Shown: positions 42,993 through 50,570 of the stretch, one piece after another
How the letters are laid out: each line of letters begins with the position of its first letter
Numbering within the stretch: position 1 is the stretch's first letter
Origin: Klebsiella oxytoca
GTDB taxonomy: Bacteria; Pseudomonadota; Gammaproteobacteria; Enterobacterales; Enterobacteriaceae
Length of the DNA: 64,000 nucleotides
Assembly (NCBI RefSeq): GCF_009707385.1
Contig: NZ_CP046115.1
Span: 4,464,001 to 4,528,000, forward strand
Reading direction: 5' to 3'
Program-made: the position numbers and the translations under genes
The notes under the pieces: model-generated
What the model saw: the letters and a program-made list of their open reading frames with translations, nothing else
The model's database searches: none
Told to the model about the DNA's origin: nothing

Positions 42993-44498
42993 TCAGTCCG
43001 GTCCTGCGCTCAGCGCATCCAGCCTGTCGTATAGGGCAGCGGATTGCTGATAGAGCGTATCAAAAAGCTCAGCGCAGGAGTGGTAGTACTCCTGCAGACG
43101 GGGATCCGGCGAAATCAGTTTGTCAAACTGGACGGTCTGCCGCACGCCGCTGGCAAAATCGGCATAGAGCCCCGCGCCAACCCCGGCGATAATACCGCAT
43201 CCGGTGACGCCATTCTCCTGATTGCGGGTAGATAATATCGGAAGATTGTACGCCGCAGCTTTGATTTCAAGCCATAGCTGGCTGCGCGCGCCGCCGCCGG
43301 AAGCTATCATTTGCTGCGGATATTGCCCGCACTCCTGCAGCTGGCGAAGGTTGCGCCAGGAAGCGAACGCCACCCCCTCCAGCACCGCCCGGAATAAATG
43401 ACCGCGACGATGCTTACGCTGCAGGCCGAAGAACTGCGCCCGCGAATTGTTGTGCTCGGCCAGGCGTTCTCCCGTCAGATAGGGAAGAAATATTAGCCCT
43501 TCCGCGCCAGCCGGTACCTCCGCCGCCTCCTGTAAAAACTGCGGGTGGGTTATCTGGTTATCGGCAAGCGCCAGCCGCGCCCAGCGAACGGCATCCCCCC
43601 CGGCATCCAGGATCGTAAATCCGCCCCAGGCAGCGTTGGCCAGATGAAGGTTATTGACCAGCGGATGGCGTAACGGTCGCGGCGATACCACCGTTATCAG
43701 CGTCGAGGTTCCGGTGGAGTCAGATGCCATTCCCGGCTCATACACGCCCGATCCGAGCAGGGAGGCCGCCATATCAGAAGTACCGGCAACCACCGGAATC
43801 CCCACCGGCAGGCCCGTCAGTCCGGATGCCCGCGGAGTCACCTGGCCGATAATCTCGCTGGATAGTTTGAGGTCCGGCAGCTGATCGAGCCGCAGGCCAA
43901 ACATCTCACAGGCTTGCGAAGACCAGTCTCGGGTTTCGCTATCCATCAGGAAATAGCAGGACGCCTCGCTATAGTCGGTCGCCAGCGCGCCGGTCAGCAT
44001 AAAATTAATATAGTCTTTTGGCATCAGCACTTTGGCGAGCTTCGGCCAACTTTGCGGATGATGCTCCCGCCACCAGGCTAATTTGAAAGCGGGCCACGCC
44101 GCGGCGGGCGGGTTATTCAAATGCACCAGCCACTTTTCCTGCCCTTCGCGCGCGGCAAAAGCATCGACCTGCGGCTGGCTGCGCTTGTCATTCCACAATA
44201 GCGCCCGGTCCTCCACCAGCTGGCCATCACTATCCAGCAGCACCGTACCGTGCATCTGTCCGCAGGCGCCAATAACCGCAATCTGCGCAACCGTTTCAGG
44301 ATAGCGGTAGAGCACCTCGCGTATGCATTCACAGGCGGCCTGCCACCATAAAGAAGGGGCCTGCTCTGACCAACCTGCGCGCGGCGTGGTCTGTTCATAC
44401 TCTCTTTGCGCAAATCCGACCATCGTGCCATCAACGCGCAAAATAGCGGCGCGAGTACTGCCTGTGCCAACATCAATCGTGAGTATTTTATCTTTCAT
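42993..44498 (-). CDS. FGGY-family carbohydrate kinase (xylulokinase-like)
   Basis: A 501-residue kinase. The N-terminal FGGY domain starts with the ATP phosphate loop ILTIDVGTGSTRAAI and has IGACGQMHGTVLLD and ALLWNDKRSQPQ. The C-terminal domain has VAGTSDMAASLLGSG, STGTSTLITV, LPYLTGERLAEHN and ASGGGARSQLWLEIKA, the adenosine motif. It phosphorylates a sugar or polyol, most likely a ketopentose. The true substrate is unknown. The chosen ATG (44498) is 6 nt after GGAG; a GTG one codon earlier is also possible. It lies 53 bp after the aldolase gene. Confidence 0.88.
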   Translation of the reverse strand: MKDKILTIDVGTGSTRAAILRVDGTMVGFAQREYEQTTPRAGWSEQAPSLWWQAACECIREVLYRYPETVAQIAVIGACGQMHGTVLLDSDGQLVEDRALLWNDKRSQPQVDAFAAREGQEKWLVHLNNPPAAAWPAFKLAWWREHHPQSWPKLAKVLMPKDYINFMLTGALATDYSEASCYFLMDSETRDWSSQACEMFGLRLDQLPDLKLSSEIIGQVTPRASGLTGLPVGIPVVAGTSDMAASLLGSGVYEPGMASDSTGTSTLITVVSPRPLRHPLVNNLHLANAAWGGFTILDAGGDAVRWARLALADNQITHPQFLQEAAEVPAGAEGLIFLPYLTGERLAEHNNSRAQFFGLQRKHRRGHLFRAVLEGVAFASWRNLRQLQECGQYPQQMIASGGGARSQLWLEIKAAAYNLPILSTRNQENGVTGCGIIAGVGAGLYADFASGVRQTVQFDKLISPDPRLQEYYHSCAELFDTLYQQSAALYDRLDALSAGPD

Positions 44499-44551
44499 CA
44501 CTGGCTCCGGTGACGTCTTAAGGCGGGCTACCAGGCCCGCAGCTTCTCAGT

Positions 44552-45265
44552 TTAATCGGCGTTCAGCTCGGGAAAACGTTCAGGGTGCTGTTCCAGTTCC
44601 GCCAGCACTTTGCTTACCGCGCCATGGCTCATGCCAAAGCGACGAACGCCAAGCTGATAGAGCGCGCGCACCGTTTCCAGATCGCGAATACCTCCCGCGC
44701 CTTTGATATCAATTCGCCCTTTAAGCTGATCGGCGATGATGCTGACTTTTTCCACCGTCGCCCCGGTTGGCGCCCAGCCGGTAGAGGTTTTGACCCACTT
44801 CATGCCGACCTCTACGGCAATATCGCAAACCCGGCGAATTTGTTCTTCATTCAGATAGTGCGTTTCGAGGATCACTTTCGCCGGAACCGGGGCTGCGGCC
44901 TCCACCACCCGGCGCAAATCTTCGCGAACATAGTCATAATCGCCGGATAAAACTTTGCCAATATTCACCACCATGTCCACTTCACGAGCGCCATCGGCAA
45001 TCAGCTGCCGCACTTCCTGAACCTTAATATCGGTAGCATGTCCACCGCCTGGAAAGCCGACCGGCCCGCCAATCATCACTTCTCCCGTGCCCTGCTGCGG
45101 CAGCAATGTGCTGAGAAAACGCGTCCAGCACGGCAGTACGTGTACGGAAATAATATTGTAGCGAGCTGCCAGTTCAGCACAGGCGCGAACGTCGGCTTCA
45201 GTGCTGGTCGCCTGGACGGCGCTCAGGTCAATTAAACGTGCAAAACGACGGGTTGTTTCATTCAT
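44552..45265 (-). CDS. DeoC-type aldolase (deoxyribose-phosphate aldolase family)
   Basis: A 237-residue class I aldolase. The Schiff-base lysine is Lys159 in KWVKTSTGW. A second conserved lysine lies in IDIKGAGGIRD, and D97 lies in EVDMVVNIGK. DeoC splits 2-deoxyribose-5-phosphate to acetaldehyde and glyceraldehyde-3-phosphate, but this copy is outside a nucleoside (deoCABD) operon and groups with sugar kinase genes, so it may act on another deoxy- or keto-sugar phosphate. The start at 45265 follows AGGA. A frame to 45301 is possible but lacks a ribosome site. It is first in its operon. Confidence 0.88.
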   Translation of the reverse strand: MNETTRRFARLIDLSAVQATSTEADVRACAELAARYNIISVHVLPCWTRFLSTLLPQQGTGEVMIGGPVGFPGGGHATDIKVQEVRQLIADGAREVDMVVNIGKVLSGDYDYVREDLRRVVEAAAPVPAKVILETHYLNEEQIRRVCDIAVEVGMKWVKTSTGWAPTGATVEKVSIIADQLKGRIDIKGAGGIRDLETVRALYQLGVRRFGMSHGAVSKVLAELEQHPERFPELNAD

Positions 45266-45341
45266 GGTTTTATCCTGCTCTTTGTTTTTAATTGCTTTCA
45301 TTTAATGCTCTAAATTGGCATAAATCCATTTAAAAACGCAT

Positions 45342-45388
45342 CAAATGAAAATAACGTGATCAATTTAGCATTTTTTTATTTTCATTTG
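45342..45388. promoter_or_regulatory. Candidate operator: 13-bp perfect inverted repeat
   Basis: CAAATGAAAATAA (45342-45354) and TTATTTTCATTTG (45376-45388) are exact reverse complements with 21 bp between. The pair begins 77 bp upstream of the aldolase start, in the control region shared with the divergent DeoR-type gene. It is a good candidate for binding by one of the two DeoR-family proteins. Confidence 0.6.
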
Positions 45389-45428
45389 TTTTTAATTAAC
45401 AGACGAAAAATGAATGAAGCGATCCTCG

Positions 45429-45476
45429 AACGGGCATAAGCGGTCATTAACGGGCATAAGCGGTCATTAACGGGCA
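45429..45476. repeat. Direct 20-bp repeat, two and a half copies
   Basis: AACGGGCATAAGCGGTCATT occurs at 45429-45448 and 45449-45468, and its first 8 bases again at 45469-45476. It lies between the two candidate operators. It could be a short tandem duplication or a set of regulator sites. Confidence 0.7.
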
Positions 45477-45477
45477 C

Positions 45478-45495
45478 AAAAGCAATTTTGCTTTT
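45478..45495. promoter_or_regulatory. Candidate operator: 18-bp palindrome AAAAGCAATTTTGCTTTT
   Basis: The palindrome AAAAGCAA-TT-TTGCTTTT is followed by repeats of TTTGTTTGC/TTTTGTTTG to about 45520. DeoR-family proteins often bind such A/T-rich repeats. It lies about 190 bp upstream of the second DeoR-type gene. Confidence 0.5.
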
Positions 45496-45684
45496 ATTTT
45501 TGTTTGCTTTTGTTTGTGACCGGATAGCGAATAAAACCGCGCAAAAAGCGGCGGAAGGCGGGTCGAAATGCGGTTCTGGTCACACAGTCTGCTGATAAAA
45601 CCACGGCCTGCGCCGGATATTTCCGGCGTCCCAACGTCCCGAACAAGGGGAAGGTAAGCTGATTTAGTACTTCAGGAGAGAGTT

Positions 45685-46485
45685 ATGTTGCCGCTGGAAC
45701 GTCACCGTTTGATTGTCGAACTGCTGGGCCAACGCGGGGTAATGCGGGTCAATGAGATCGCACAAGCCACCCAGGTTTCCAGGGAAACGATTCGCCGCGA
45801 TCTGAGCGAACTGGAGCGACGCGGAATATTAAATCGTAGTCACGGAGGAGCGCTGGTGACGGAAAACGCCCTCCCGGCAAGCAGAACGCTGGCGCCTGCC
45901 CTTCCGGTCGAGGATGCGCAGGGAAGCTTTCAGCAAAGAACGCTGCTGCACAGCGAGGGCAAAATGCGCATTGCCCGTAAAGCGCTGCAGTTTCTCCAGC
46001 CGGGAAAGACTATTTTGCTCGACGGCAGCACCACCAGCTGGTTTTTAGCCCGGCAGATGCCGGAGATGGCGTTAACGGTTATCACGCCATCCATCCGCAT
46101 CTTACAAACGCTGATGAGCAGGCGTTCATTGCATCTGGTGGGGTTGGGAGGCGATTTTTCGCCTGGCGAGGAGTCGTTCTTTGGGGAAAACGCCTCGCGA
46201 ATGCTGCGGGAGTATGACGTTGATACGCTCTTTTTCTCATGCCAGGGGCTGGAGCGCGATAGCGGCCTGTATGTAGGGACGGAAGCCCACGCCGCATTGC
46301 TGAAACAGATGATGGTGACCGCCCGCCAGGTGGTTGCATTAGTCGATGCCAGCAAACTCGGACGCCTGGGCGTAACGCGGCTCGGAGGATTAGGCGAACT
46401 CGACTGTTTAATCACCGAAAAGTTTGACGATCCGCTGCTGGAAAAAGAGATGACCTGGCACAACGCCAGCATACAAATCGCCTGA
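45685..46485 (+). CDS. DeoR/GlpR-family transcriptional regulator (2)
   Basis: A 266-residue regulator. The N-terminal winged helix has RVNEIAQATQVSRETIRRDL (about residues 21-40) and ERRGILNRSHGGAL. The sensor domain has KTILLDGSTTSWFLAR (about 109-124), the D-G-S-T-T phosphate loop, and VVALVDASKLG. It starts a plus-strand operon with alsE-like, pfkB-like, fucP-like and VOC genes, divergent from the aldolase operon that ends with the other DeoR-type gene. Which regulator controls which operon is unknown. The start follows AGGAGAG. Confidence 0.9.
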   Translation: MLPLERHRLIVELLGQRGVMRVNEIAQATQVSRETIRRDLSELERRGILNRSHGGALVTENALPASRTLAPALPVEDAQGSFQQRTLLHSEGKMRIARKALQFLQPGKTILLDGSTTSWFLARQMPEMALTVITPSIRILQTLMSRRSLHLVGLGGDFSPGEESFFGENASRMLREYDVDTLFFSCQGLERDSGLYVGTEAHAALLKQMMVTARQVVALVDASKLGRLGVTRLGGLGELDCLITEKFDDPLLEKEMTWHNASIQIA

Positions 46486-46594
46486 GTACGCCGTCATGCG
46501 ATGACGGTTAATACCAGCATTGTCGAAACGCTGCTTTGCGCGGCAGGGCCAGACTTTGCCTGAAATCAGCCCATTACCGGAATCAAGAGGCCTT

Positions 46595-47284
46595 ATGCGT
46601 TATTACATTTCTCCCTCGCTCATGTGTATGGACATGATGCAAATAACTGAACAGCTGCGTTTTTTAAATAACAAAGCCGACAGGCTGCACGTCGACATCA
46701 TGGACGGACACTATGTGAAAAATCTGGCGCTCTCGGCCAGTTTTGTCGCGCAGATTCGTCCTTATACCGCGCTGCCTATCGATGTCCATTTGATGGTTGA
46801 AGAACCCGCTTTGTTTATTCCGGCGCTGCTCAAGGCCGGAGCGGACTCTATTTCACTTCATCCAGAAACCATCTGCCGGGAAGCCTTTCGCGTCATCAAC
46901 ACCATCCGTCAGGCGGGGAAAGAAGTGGGGATGGTCCTCAACCCCGCCACGCCGATTGAGAGCGTTCAGCACTATCTGCATCTGCTCGATAAGGTCACCG
47001 TGATGACCGTCGATCCGGGCTATGCCGGTCAGCCGTTCATTCCCGAAATGCTCGACAAAATCGCGCAGCTTCATCAGTTAAAACGGACCCGTGGCCTTAG
47101 GTTCTTGCTTGAAGTCGACGGTTCATGCAACCGACATACCTACCGTGAACTGCTGGGGGCCGGGGCGCAGATATTAATTATGGGCAGCAGCGGTTTATTC
47201 CGCCCGGATATTCCGCTCGAACAGGCCTGGGAAAATATGTCTCTGGACCTGGCCGCGGCGCTGGGTTCCCCCGAGCTGGTTTAA
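46595..47284 (+). CDS. Ketose-phosphate 3-epimerase, AlsE-like
   Basis: A 229-residue TIM-barrel enzyme of the ribulose-phosphate 3-epimerase family. It opens ISPSLMCMDMMQI, as E. coli AlsE (allulose-6-phosphate 3-epimerase) does, and has LHVDIMDGHYVKNLALS, DVHLMVEEP, VMTVDPGYAGQPFIPEMLDK and LEVDGSCNRHTYREL. The metal ligands (His and Asp in DIMDGH, His in DVHLM, Asp in EVDG) are all present. Probable substrates are D-allulose-6-phosphate or a related ketose phosphate. The start at 46595, behind AGAGG, fits AlsE. The frame extends upstream to 46520. It lies 9 bp before the kinase gene. Confidence 0.88.
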   Translation: MRYYISPSLMCMDMMQITEQLRFLNNKADRLHVDIMDGHYVKNLALSASFVAQIRPYTALPIDVHLMVEEPALFIPALLKAGADSISLHPETICREAFRVINTIRQAGKEVGMVLNPATPIESVQHYLHLLDKVTVMTVDPGYAGQPFIPEMLDKIAQLHQLKRTRGLRFLLEVDGSCNRHTYRELLGAGAQILIMGSSGLFRPDIPLEQAWENMSLDLAAALGSPELV

Positions 47285-47292
47285 AGGAGCGG

Positions 47293-48237
47293 ATGATGTC
47301 AGGAAAAGTCTGTGTTTTTGGTTCGTTCAATTTCGACATGGTCGCCAGAGTTGAGCGTTTCCCCGTGCCGGGCGAGTCGTTAGTGGCATGCGCAAGCATG
47401 ACCAGCGCCGGAGGAAAAGGGGCGAATCAGGCCACCGCCGCGCTAAAAGCGGGGGCGAATGTCCACTACATCGGCAAGATTGGTCATGATACGTTCGGTC
47501 AATTTGCCCGCCGCCATCTGAAAAGCGTGGGTTTTAATGCCGTAACGCTGCTGGTCGCGGAGTCCGTCCCTACCGGCAATGCGCTGATTTATGTTGCCGG
47601 CAATGACGCCGAAAATATGATTGCCGTCGATCCCGGCGCGAATATGACGGTCACGGACGATGAAATCGCCGGCTGCATTCCCGCCATCGGCTGCGCGGAT
47701 GTGGTTCTGGTTCAGCTGGAGAACAATCTTTCCGCCATTGAACAGGTCGTTGATGCCGCTCAGCGGGCCGGCGTCTTCGTGGTGCTCAACCCCGCCCCCT
47801 GGCAGGCCGTGGATAAAGCCTTTCTGAGTAAAGTCGATTTGCTCACCCCGAACGCGACGGAAGCCAGATTAATGACCGGCTGTCGGGCTGACGATCTGGC
47901 TGGCGCTGCAGAAGCGGCCGATGTTCTGCATGTTCAGGGCGCACGCAACGTCATTATCACGCTTGGCGCCAAGGGCGCGCTGCTGAGCGAGCAAGGCGTG
48001 AAAACCCATATCCCCTGCTTTCCTTCTCATCCCCGCGATACCACCGGCGCAGGAGATGCGTTCAACGGCGCGCTGGCGGCGCGGCTTGCCTGCGGCGAGC
48101 CGCTGCACAAAGCGGCCCAGTTTGCGGCGGCCTACGCCGCGGTCAGCGTCGAAAAGCAGGGCGCGTCATCTTTACCTGAGTACCAGGAGGCACAAGAACG
48201 GCTTTTACGTGCCGCCTCTGATTATGAAATGGCATAA
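47293..48237 (+). CDS. PfkB-family sugar kinase (ribokinase/deoxyribokinase-like)
   Basis: A 314-residue kinase. It has the N-terminal FGSFNFDMVARVERFPVPGE, the sugar-binding SAGGKGANQATAALKAGA (about residues 38-55) and the C-terminal PfkB signature DTTGAGDAFNGALAARLA (Asp base about 255). These are typical of ribokinase. Because a DeoC-type aldolase and a FucP-type permease are nearby, deoxyribokinase is a reasonable reading (compare deoK-deoP of Salmonella), but ribose and other pentoses remain possible. Two adjacent ATG codons follow GGAG. An ERIC element lies between this gene and the permease gene. Confidence 0.87.
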   Translation: MMSGKVCVFGSFNFDMVARVERFPVPGESLVACASMTSAGGKGANQATAALKAGANVHYIGKIGHDTFGQFARRHLKSVGFNAVTLLVAESVPTGNALIYVAGNDAENMIAVDPGANMTVTDDEIAGCIPAIGCADVVLVQLENNLSAIEQVVDAAQRAGVFVVLNPAPWQAVDKAFLSKVDLLTPNATEARLMTGCRADDLAGAAEAADVLHVQGARNVIITLGAKGALLSEQGVKTHIPCFPSHPRDTTGAGDAFNGALAARLACGEPLHKAAQFAAAYAAVSVEKQGASSLPEYQEAQERLLRAASDYEMA

Positions 48238-48248
48238 ACCCTACGACA

Positions 48249-48429
48249 TATACCCAAAATAATTCGAGTTGCAGGACAAAACGGCTAGCCGTTCTGAACA
48301 GCGCTTGCGCTGGCCCCGTAAGGCCGAGTCACGCGGCGACGCAGTGAATCCCCAGGAGCTTACTCTGGTAAGTGACTGGGGTGAGCGAGGAAAGCCAACG
48401 CACAAACGACTTGAAGTATGAAGGGTACA
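48249..48429. repeat. ERIC element inside the operon
   Basis: It contains the ERIC core: GTGAATCCCCAGGAGCTTAC followed by AAGTAAGTGACTGGGGTGAGCG-like sequence (48343-48388). The outer ends TATACCCAAAATAATTCGAG and CTTGAAGTATGAAGGGTACA are inverted copies. At 181 bp it is longer than the standard 127-bp ERIC because of an insert around AACAGCGCTTGCGCTGGCCC, which it shares with the coreless copy at 801-912. It fills the gap between the pfkB-like and fucP-like genes and ends 24 bp before the permease start. Confidence 0.92.
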
Positions 48430-48452
48430 AAAACCATTACGAGGATAGCTCA

Positions 48453-49784
48453 ATGAGTACGCTAATAACGGATAAGGTCGATAAAGCGGCGGTCCACAAT
48501 GAAAAACTGGATACCAGCGCCTATTTACCGCATACCCCCTGGCTGCAGTTTTTACTGGTCTGTTGCCTGTTTGCGCTATGGGGGATGGCGGGCAACCTGA
48601 ATGATATTTTGATTGCCCAGTTTAAAAAGGGTTTCGATTTAACGGATACGCAGACCGCGCTGGTACAGTCGATTTTTTTCCTCGGCTACTTTTTTGTCGC
48701 TCTGCCCGCGGCGGCGCTGATTAAGCGATATTCCTATAAAGCGGCAATTATTATAGGACTATGCCTGTACGCTCTGGGCTGTTTCCTTTTCGTACCCGCC
48801 GCACAGATCATGACCTACGGCGCTTTCCTCGCCTGCCTGGGAGTGATTGCCTGCGGACTCTCTTTCCTGGAAACGTCTGCGAATACCTACTCGAGCCTGC
48901 TGGGCCCGATTCAATCCTCCACCCAGCGCATTAACTTTTCGCAGATCTTCAACTCCCTCGGCGTTATTTCCGGCGTGCTGATTGGTCAGGTGATGGTTTT
49001 CGGCGAAAACGACCCGAGCCATGAACAGCTGCTGGCGATGCCCGCTGCCGCCGCGGACGCCGCGCGCCATCAGATGGTAGGTCAGGTGGTTGGCCCTTAT
49101 CTGATTATCGGCTCCGTGCTGGTGGTGCTGGCGCTGGTATTTGTGTTTGTTAAATTTCCATCATGCAAGGGCACCCAGTCTCAGCAGCAGGCTCCGGCGG
49201 AGAGCATGGGACCCACGCTGAAACGCCTGTTTGCCATTCCGCGTTTTCGCCTTGGGATCCTGTCGCAGTTTTTGTACGTCGGCGCCCAGGTAGGCGTATG
49301 GAGCTTTACGATTCGCTTTGTGCAGCTCGTACAGGAGGGAACCAGCGAGCACTCCGCCACCTACTGGCTGCTGGCTTCTCTGGTGATTTACGCCGTGGGA
49401 AAAACCATTGCCACCTGGCTGATGAACCGTCTGAATCCGGCGCTACTGCTCGGCACCTTTGCCCTGGCCGCTACCGTCCTTTTATTGATTGCCGTATTCA
49501 GCAGCTCAATGCTGGCGGTCTATGCGCTGATTCTGGTGAGCTTCTGCATGGCGCCATGCTGGCCGACTAACTTTGGTCTGGTCATTAAAGGCATGGGGAA
49601 AGATACCCAGACCGCAGGCTCGATAGTGGTGATGTCAATTATCGGCGGCGCGGTTATTCCGCTGGTGATGGGCATTATCTCTGATATGAACGGCGGCAAT
49701 ATGCAAATCGCCTTTATCGCCCCGCTCTTATGCTTTGTGTATGTCGCTTTCTATGGTTTCTGGTGCGTGCGTAAGGGGGTATAA
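48453..49784 (+). CDS. FucP-family (FHS) sugar:H+ symporter
   Basis: A 443-residue membrane protein with 12 predicted helices. It has LFALWGMAGNLNDILIAQFK at about residue 50, SFLETSANTYSSLLGP (about 142-157), and QIFNSLGVISGVLIGQ, which are the fucose/glucose/galactose permease signatures. The family also includes the deoxyribose permease DeoP. The N-terminal 30 residues are hydrophilic. The start follows GAGGA, just past the ERIC element. Its stop is 1 bp before the VOC gene start. The substrate is inferred to be the sugar processed by the neighbouring kinases and aldolase. Confidence 0.88.
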   Translation: MSTLITDKVDKAAVHNEKLDTSAYLPHTPWLQFLLVCCLFALWGMAGNLNDILIAQFKKGFDLTDTQTALVQSIFFLGYFFVALPAAALIKRYSYKAAIIIGLCLYALGCFLFVPAAQIMTYGAFLACLGVIACGLSFLETSANTYSSLLGPIQSSTQRINFSQIFNSLGVISGVLIGQVMVFGENDPSHEQLLAMPAAAADAARHQMVGQVVGPYLIIGSVLVVLALVFVFVKFPSCKGTQSQQQAPAESMGPTLKRLFAIPRFRLGILSQFLYVGAQVGVWSFTIRFVQLVQEGTSEHSATYWLLASLVIYAVGKTIATWLMNRLNPALLLGTFALAATVLLLIAVFSSSMLAVYALILVSFCMAPCWPTNFGLVIKGMGKDTQTAGSIVVMSIIGGAVIPLVMGIISDMNGGNMQIAFIAPLLCFVYVAFYGFWCVRKGV

Positions 49785-49785
49785 G

Positions 49786-50175
49786 ATGCGCGAACTTATC
49801 AACAATATTGCCCATATCGGCTATCAGGTCAGCGACTTAATGCGTTCGCTGGCATTCTACGAACCGCTGGGTTTTAAGCGCCAGCAGCGGTTTAGCAAAC
49901 CCTCGCCGCAGGGCACCATTGAAGTCGCTTTTATTGAAATGGGGGGCGCTGTTCTCGAGCTGTACCAGCTTCCCGCAGGAACGCCGTTCGACGCTCCTCG
50001 CTGCGGTATCGATCATCTGGCGCTTAAGGTCAGCGATCTTAATGCCGTTCAGAAGCGACTTGAAGCGCTCGGCTATCCGCTGGATGAAGGGCCGATAGAA
50101 GAAGACAACGTGCGCTTCCTGCTGATTCGCGGCCCCGATGGTGAACGGCTCGAGTTCGATGCGTTTAAACATTAA
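49786..50175 (+). CDS. VOC-family (glyoxalase/dioxygenase fold) protein
   Basis: A 129-residue vicinal-oxygen-chelate protein with two beta-alpha-beta modules. The likely metal ligands are His in NIAHIGYQVSD (about residue 8), Glu in VLELYQLPAG, His in GIDHLALKVSD (about 69) and Glu in GERLEFDAF near the C terminus. This four-ligand pattern fits a glyoxalase I-type or epimerase-type enzyme. It is the last gene of the sugar operon, immediately after the permease stop. It may act on a reactive aldehyde or an epimer of the pathway. The substrate is unknown. Confidence 0.85.
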   Translation: MRELINNIAHIGYQVSDLMRSLAFYEPLGFKRQQRFSKPSPQGTIEVAFIEMGGAVLELYQLPAGTPFDAPRCGIDHLALKVSDLNAVQKRLEALGYPLDEGPIEEDNVRFLLIRGPDGERLEFDAFKH

Positions 50176-50570
50176 GCCATTGCGCTGAAGACAATTTTGC
50201 CACTTTTAGACCCGGGTAAAGCGAGTCTAACCTGACGCTGCTGCCTGCCGCCGGATAAAACGATCGGCAGCGCAGCGCCAGGTACTTCATCCAGCCGACC
50301 AGCTACCGCCACCCGCCGTAAAGATGCTGCTATTGCACCGTATCACTCTGAGAGCGGCGCTTATCAAAATAATATTCCGCATATCGATTTTATATCCTGT
50401 TGTCCTTACGTCACCGATAACCGGTTTTATGTATTAACCGTTCTCTGAAGCTTGCTCGCTTCAGTCGCCATTTTTGTACACTATTTAACCTGATGGCACC
50501 TTTCTTGCCTTTTATCTACTTTCTCCGACGGCAGCTTTTGTCGGCTAACGTACATAAAAAGGACAGGAAA
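50176..50570. other. Intergenic region before the OFA-family transporter
   Basis: 395 bp with no gene visible. A CTGCCG/CGGCAG pair near 50252-50270 could be a weak 3' hairpin of the sugar operon. The transporter promoter should lie near 50400-50540. Confidence 0.4.

Noticed and set aside
45429..45476. Possible CRISPR or phage attachment repeats
   Set aside because: Only two and a half copies of a 20-bp repeat with no spacers and no integrase or tRNA nearby.
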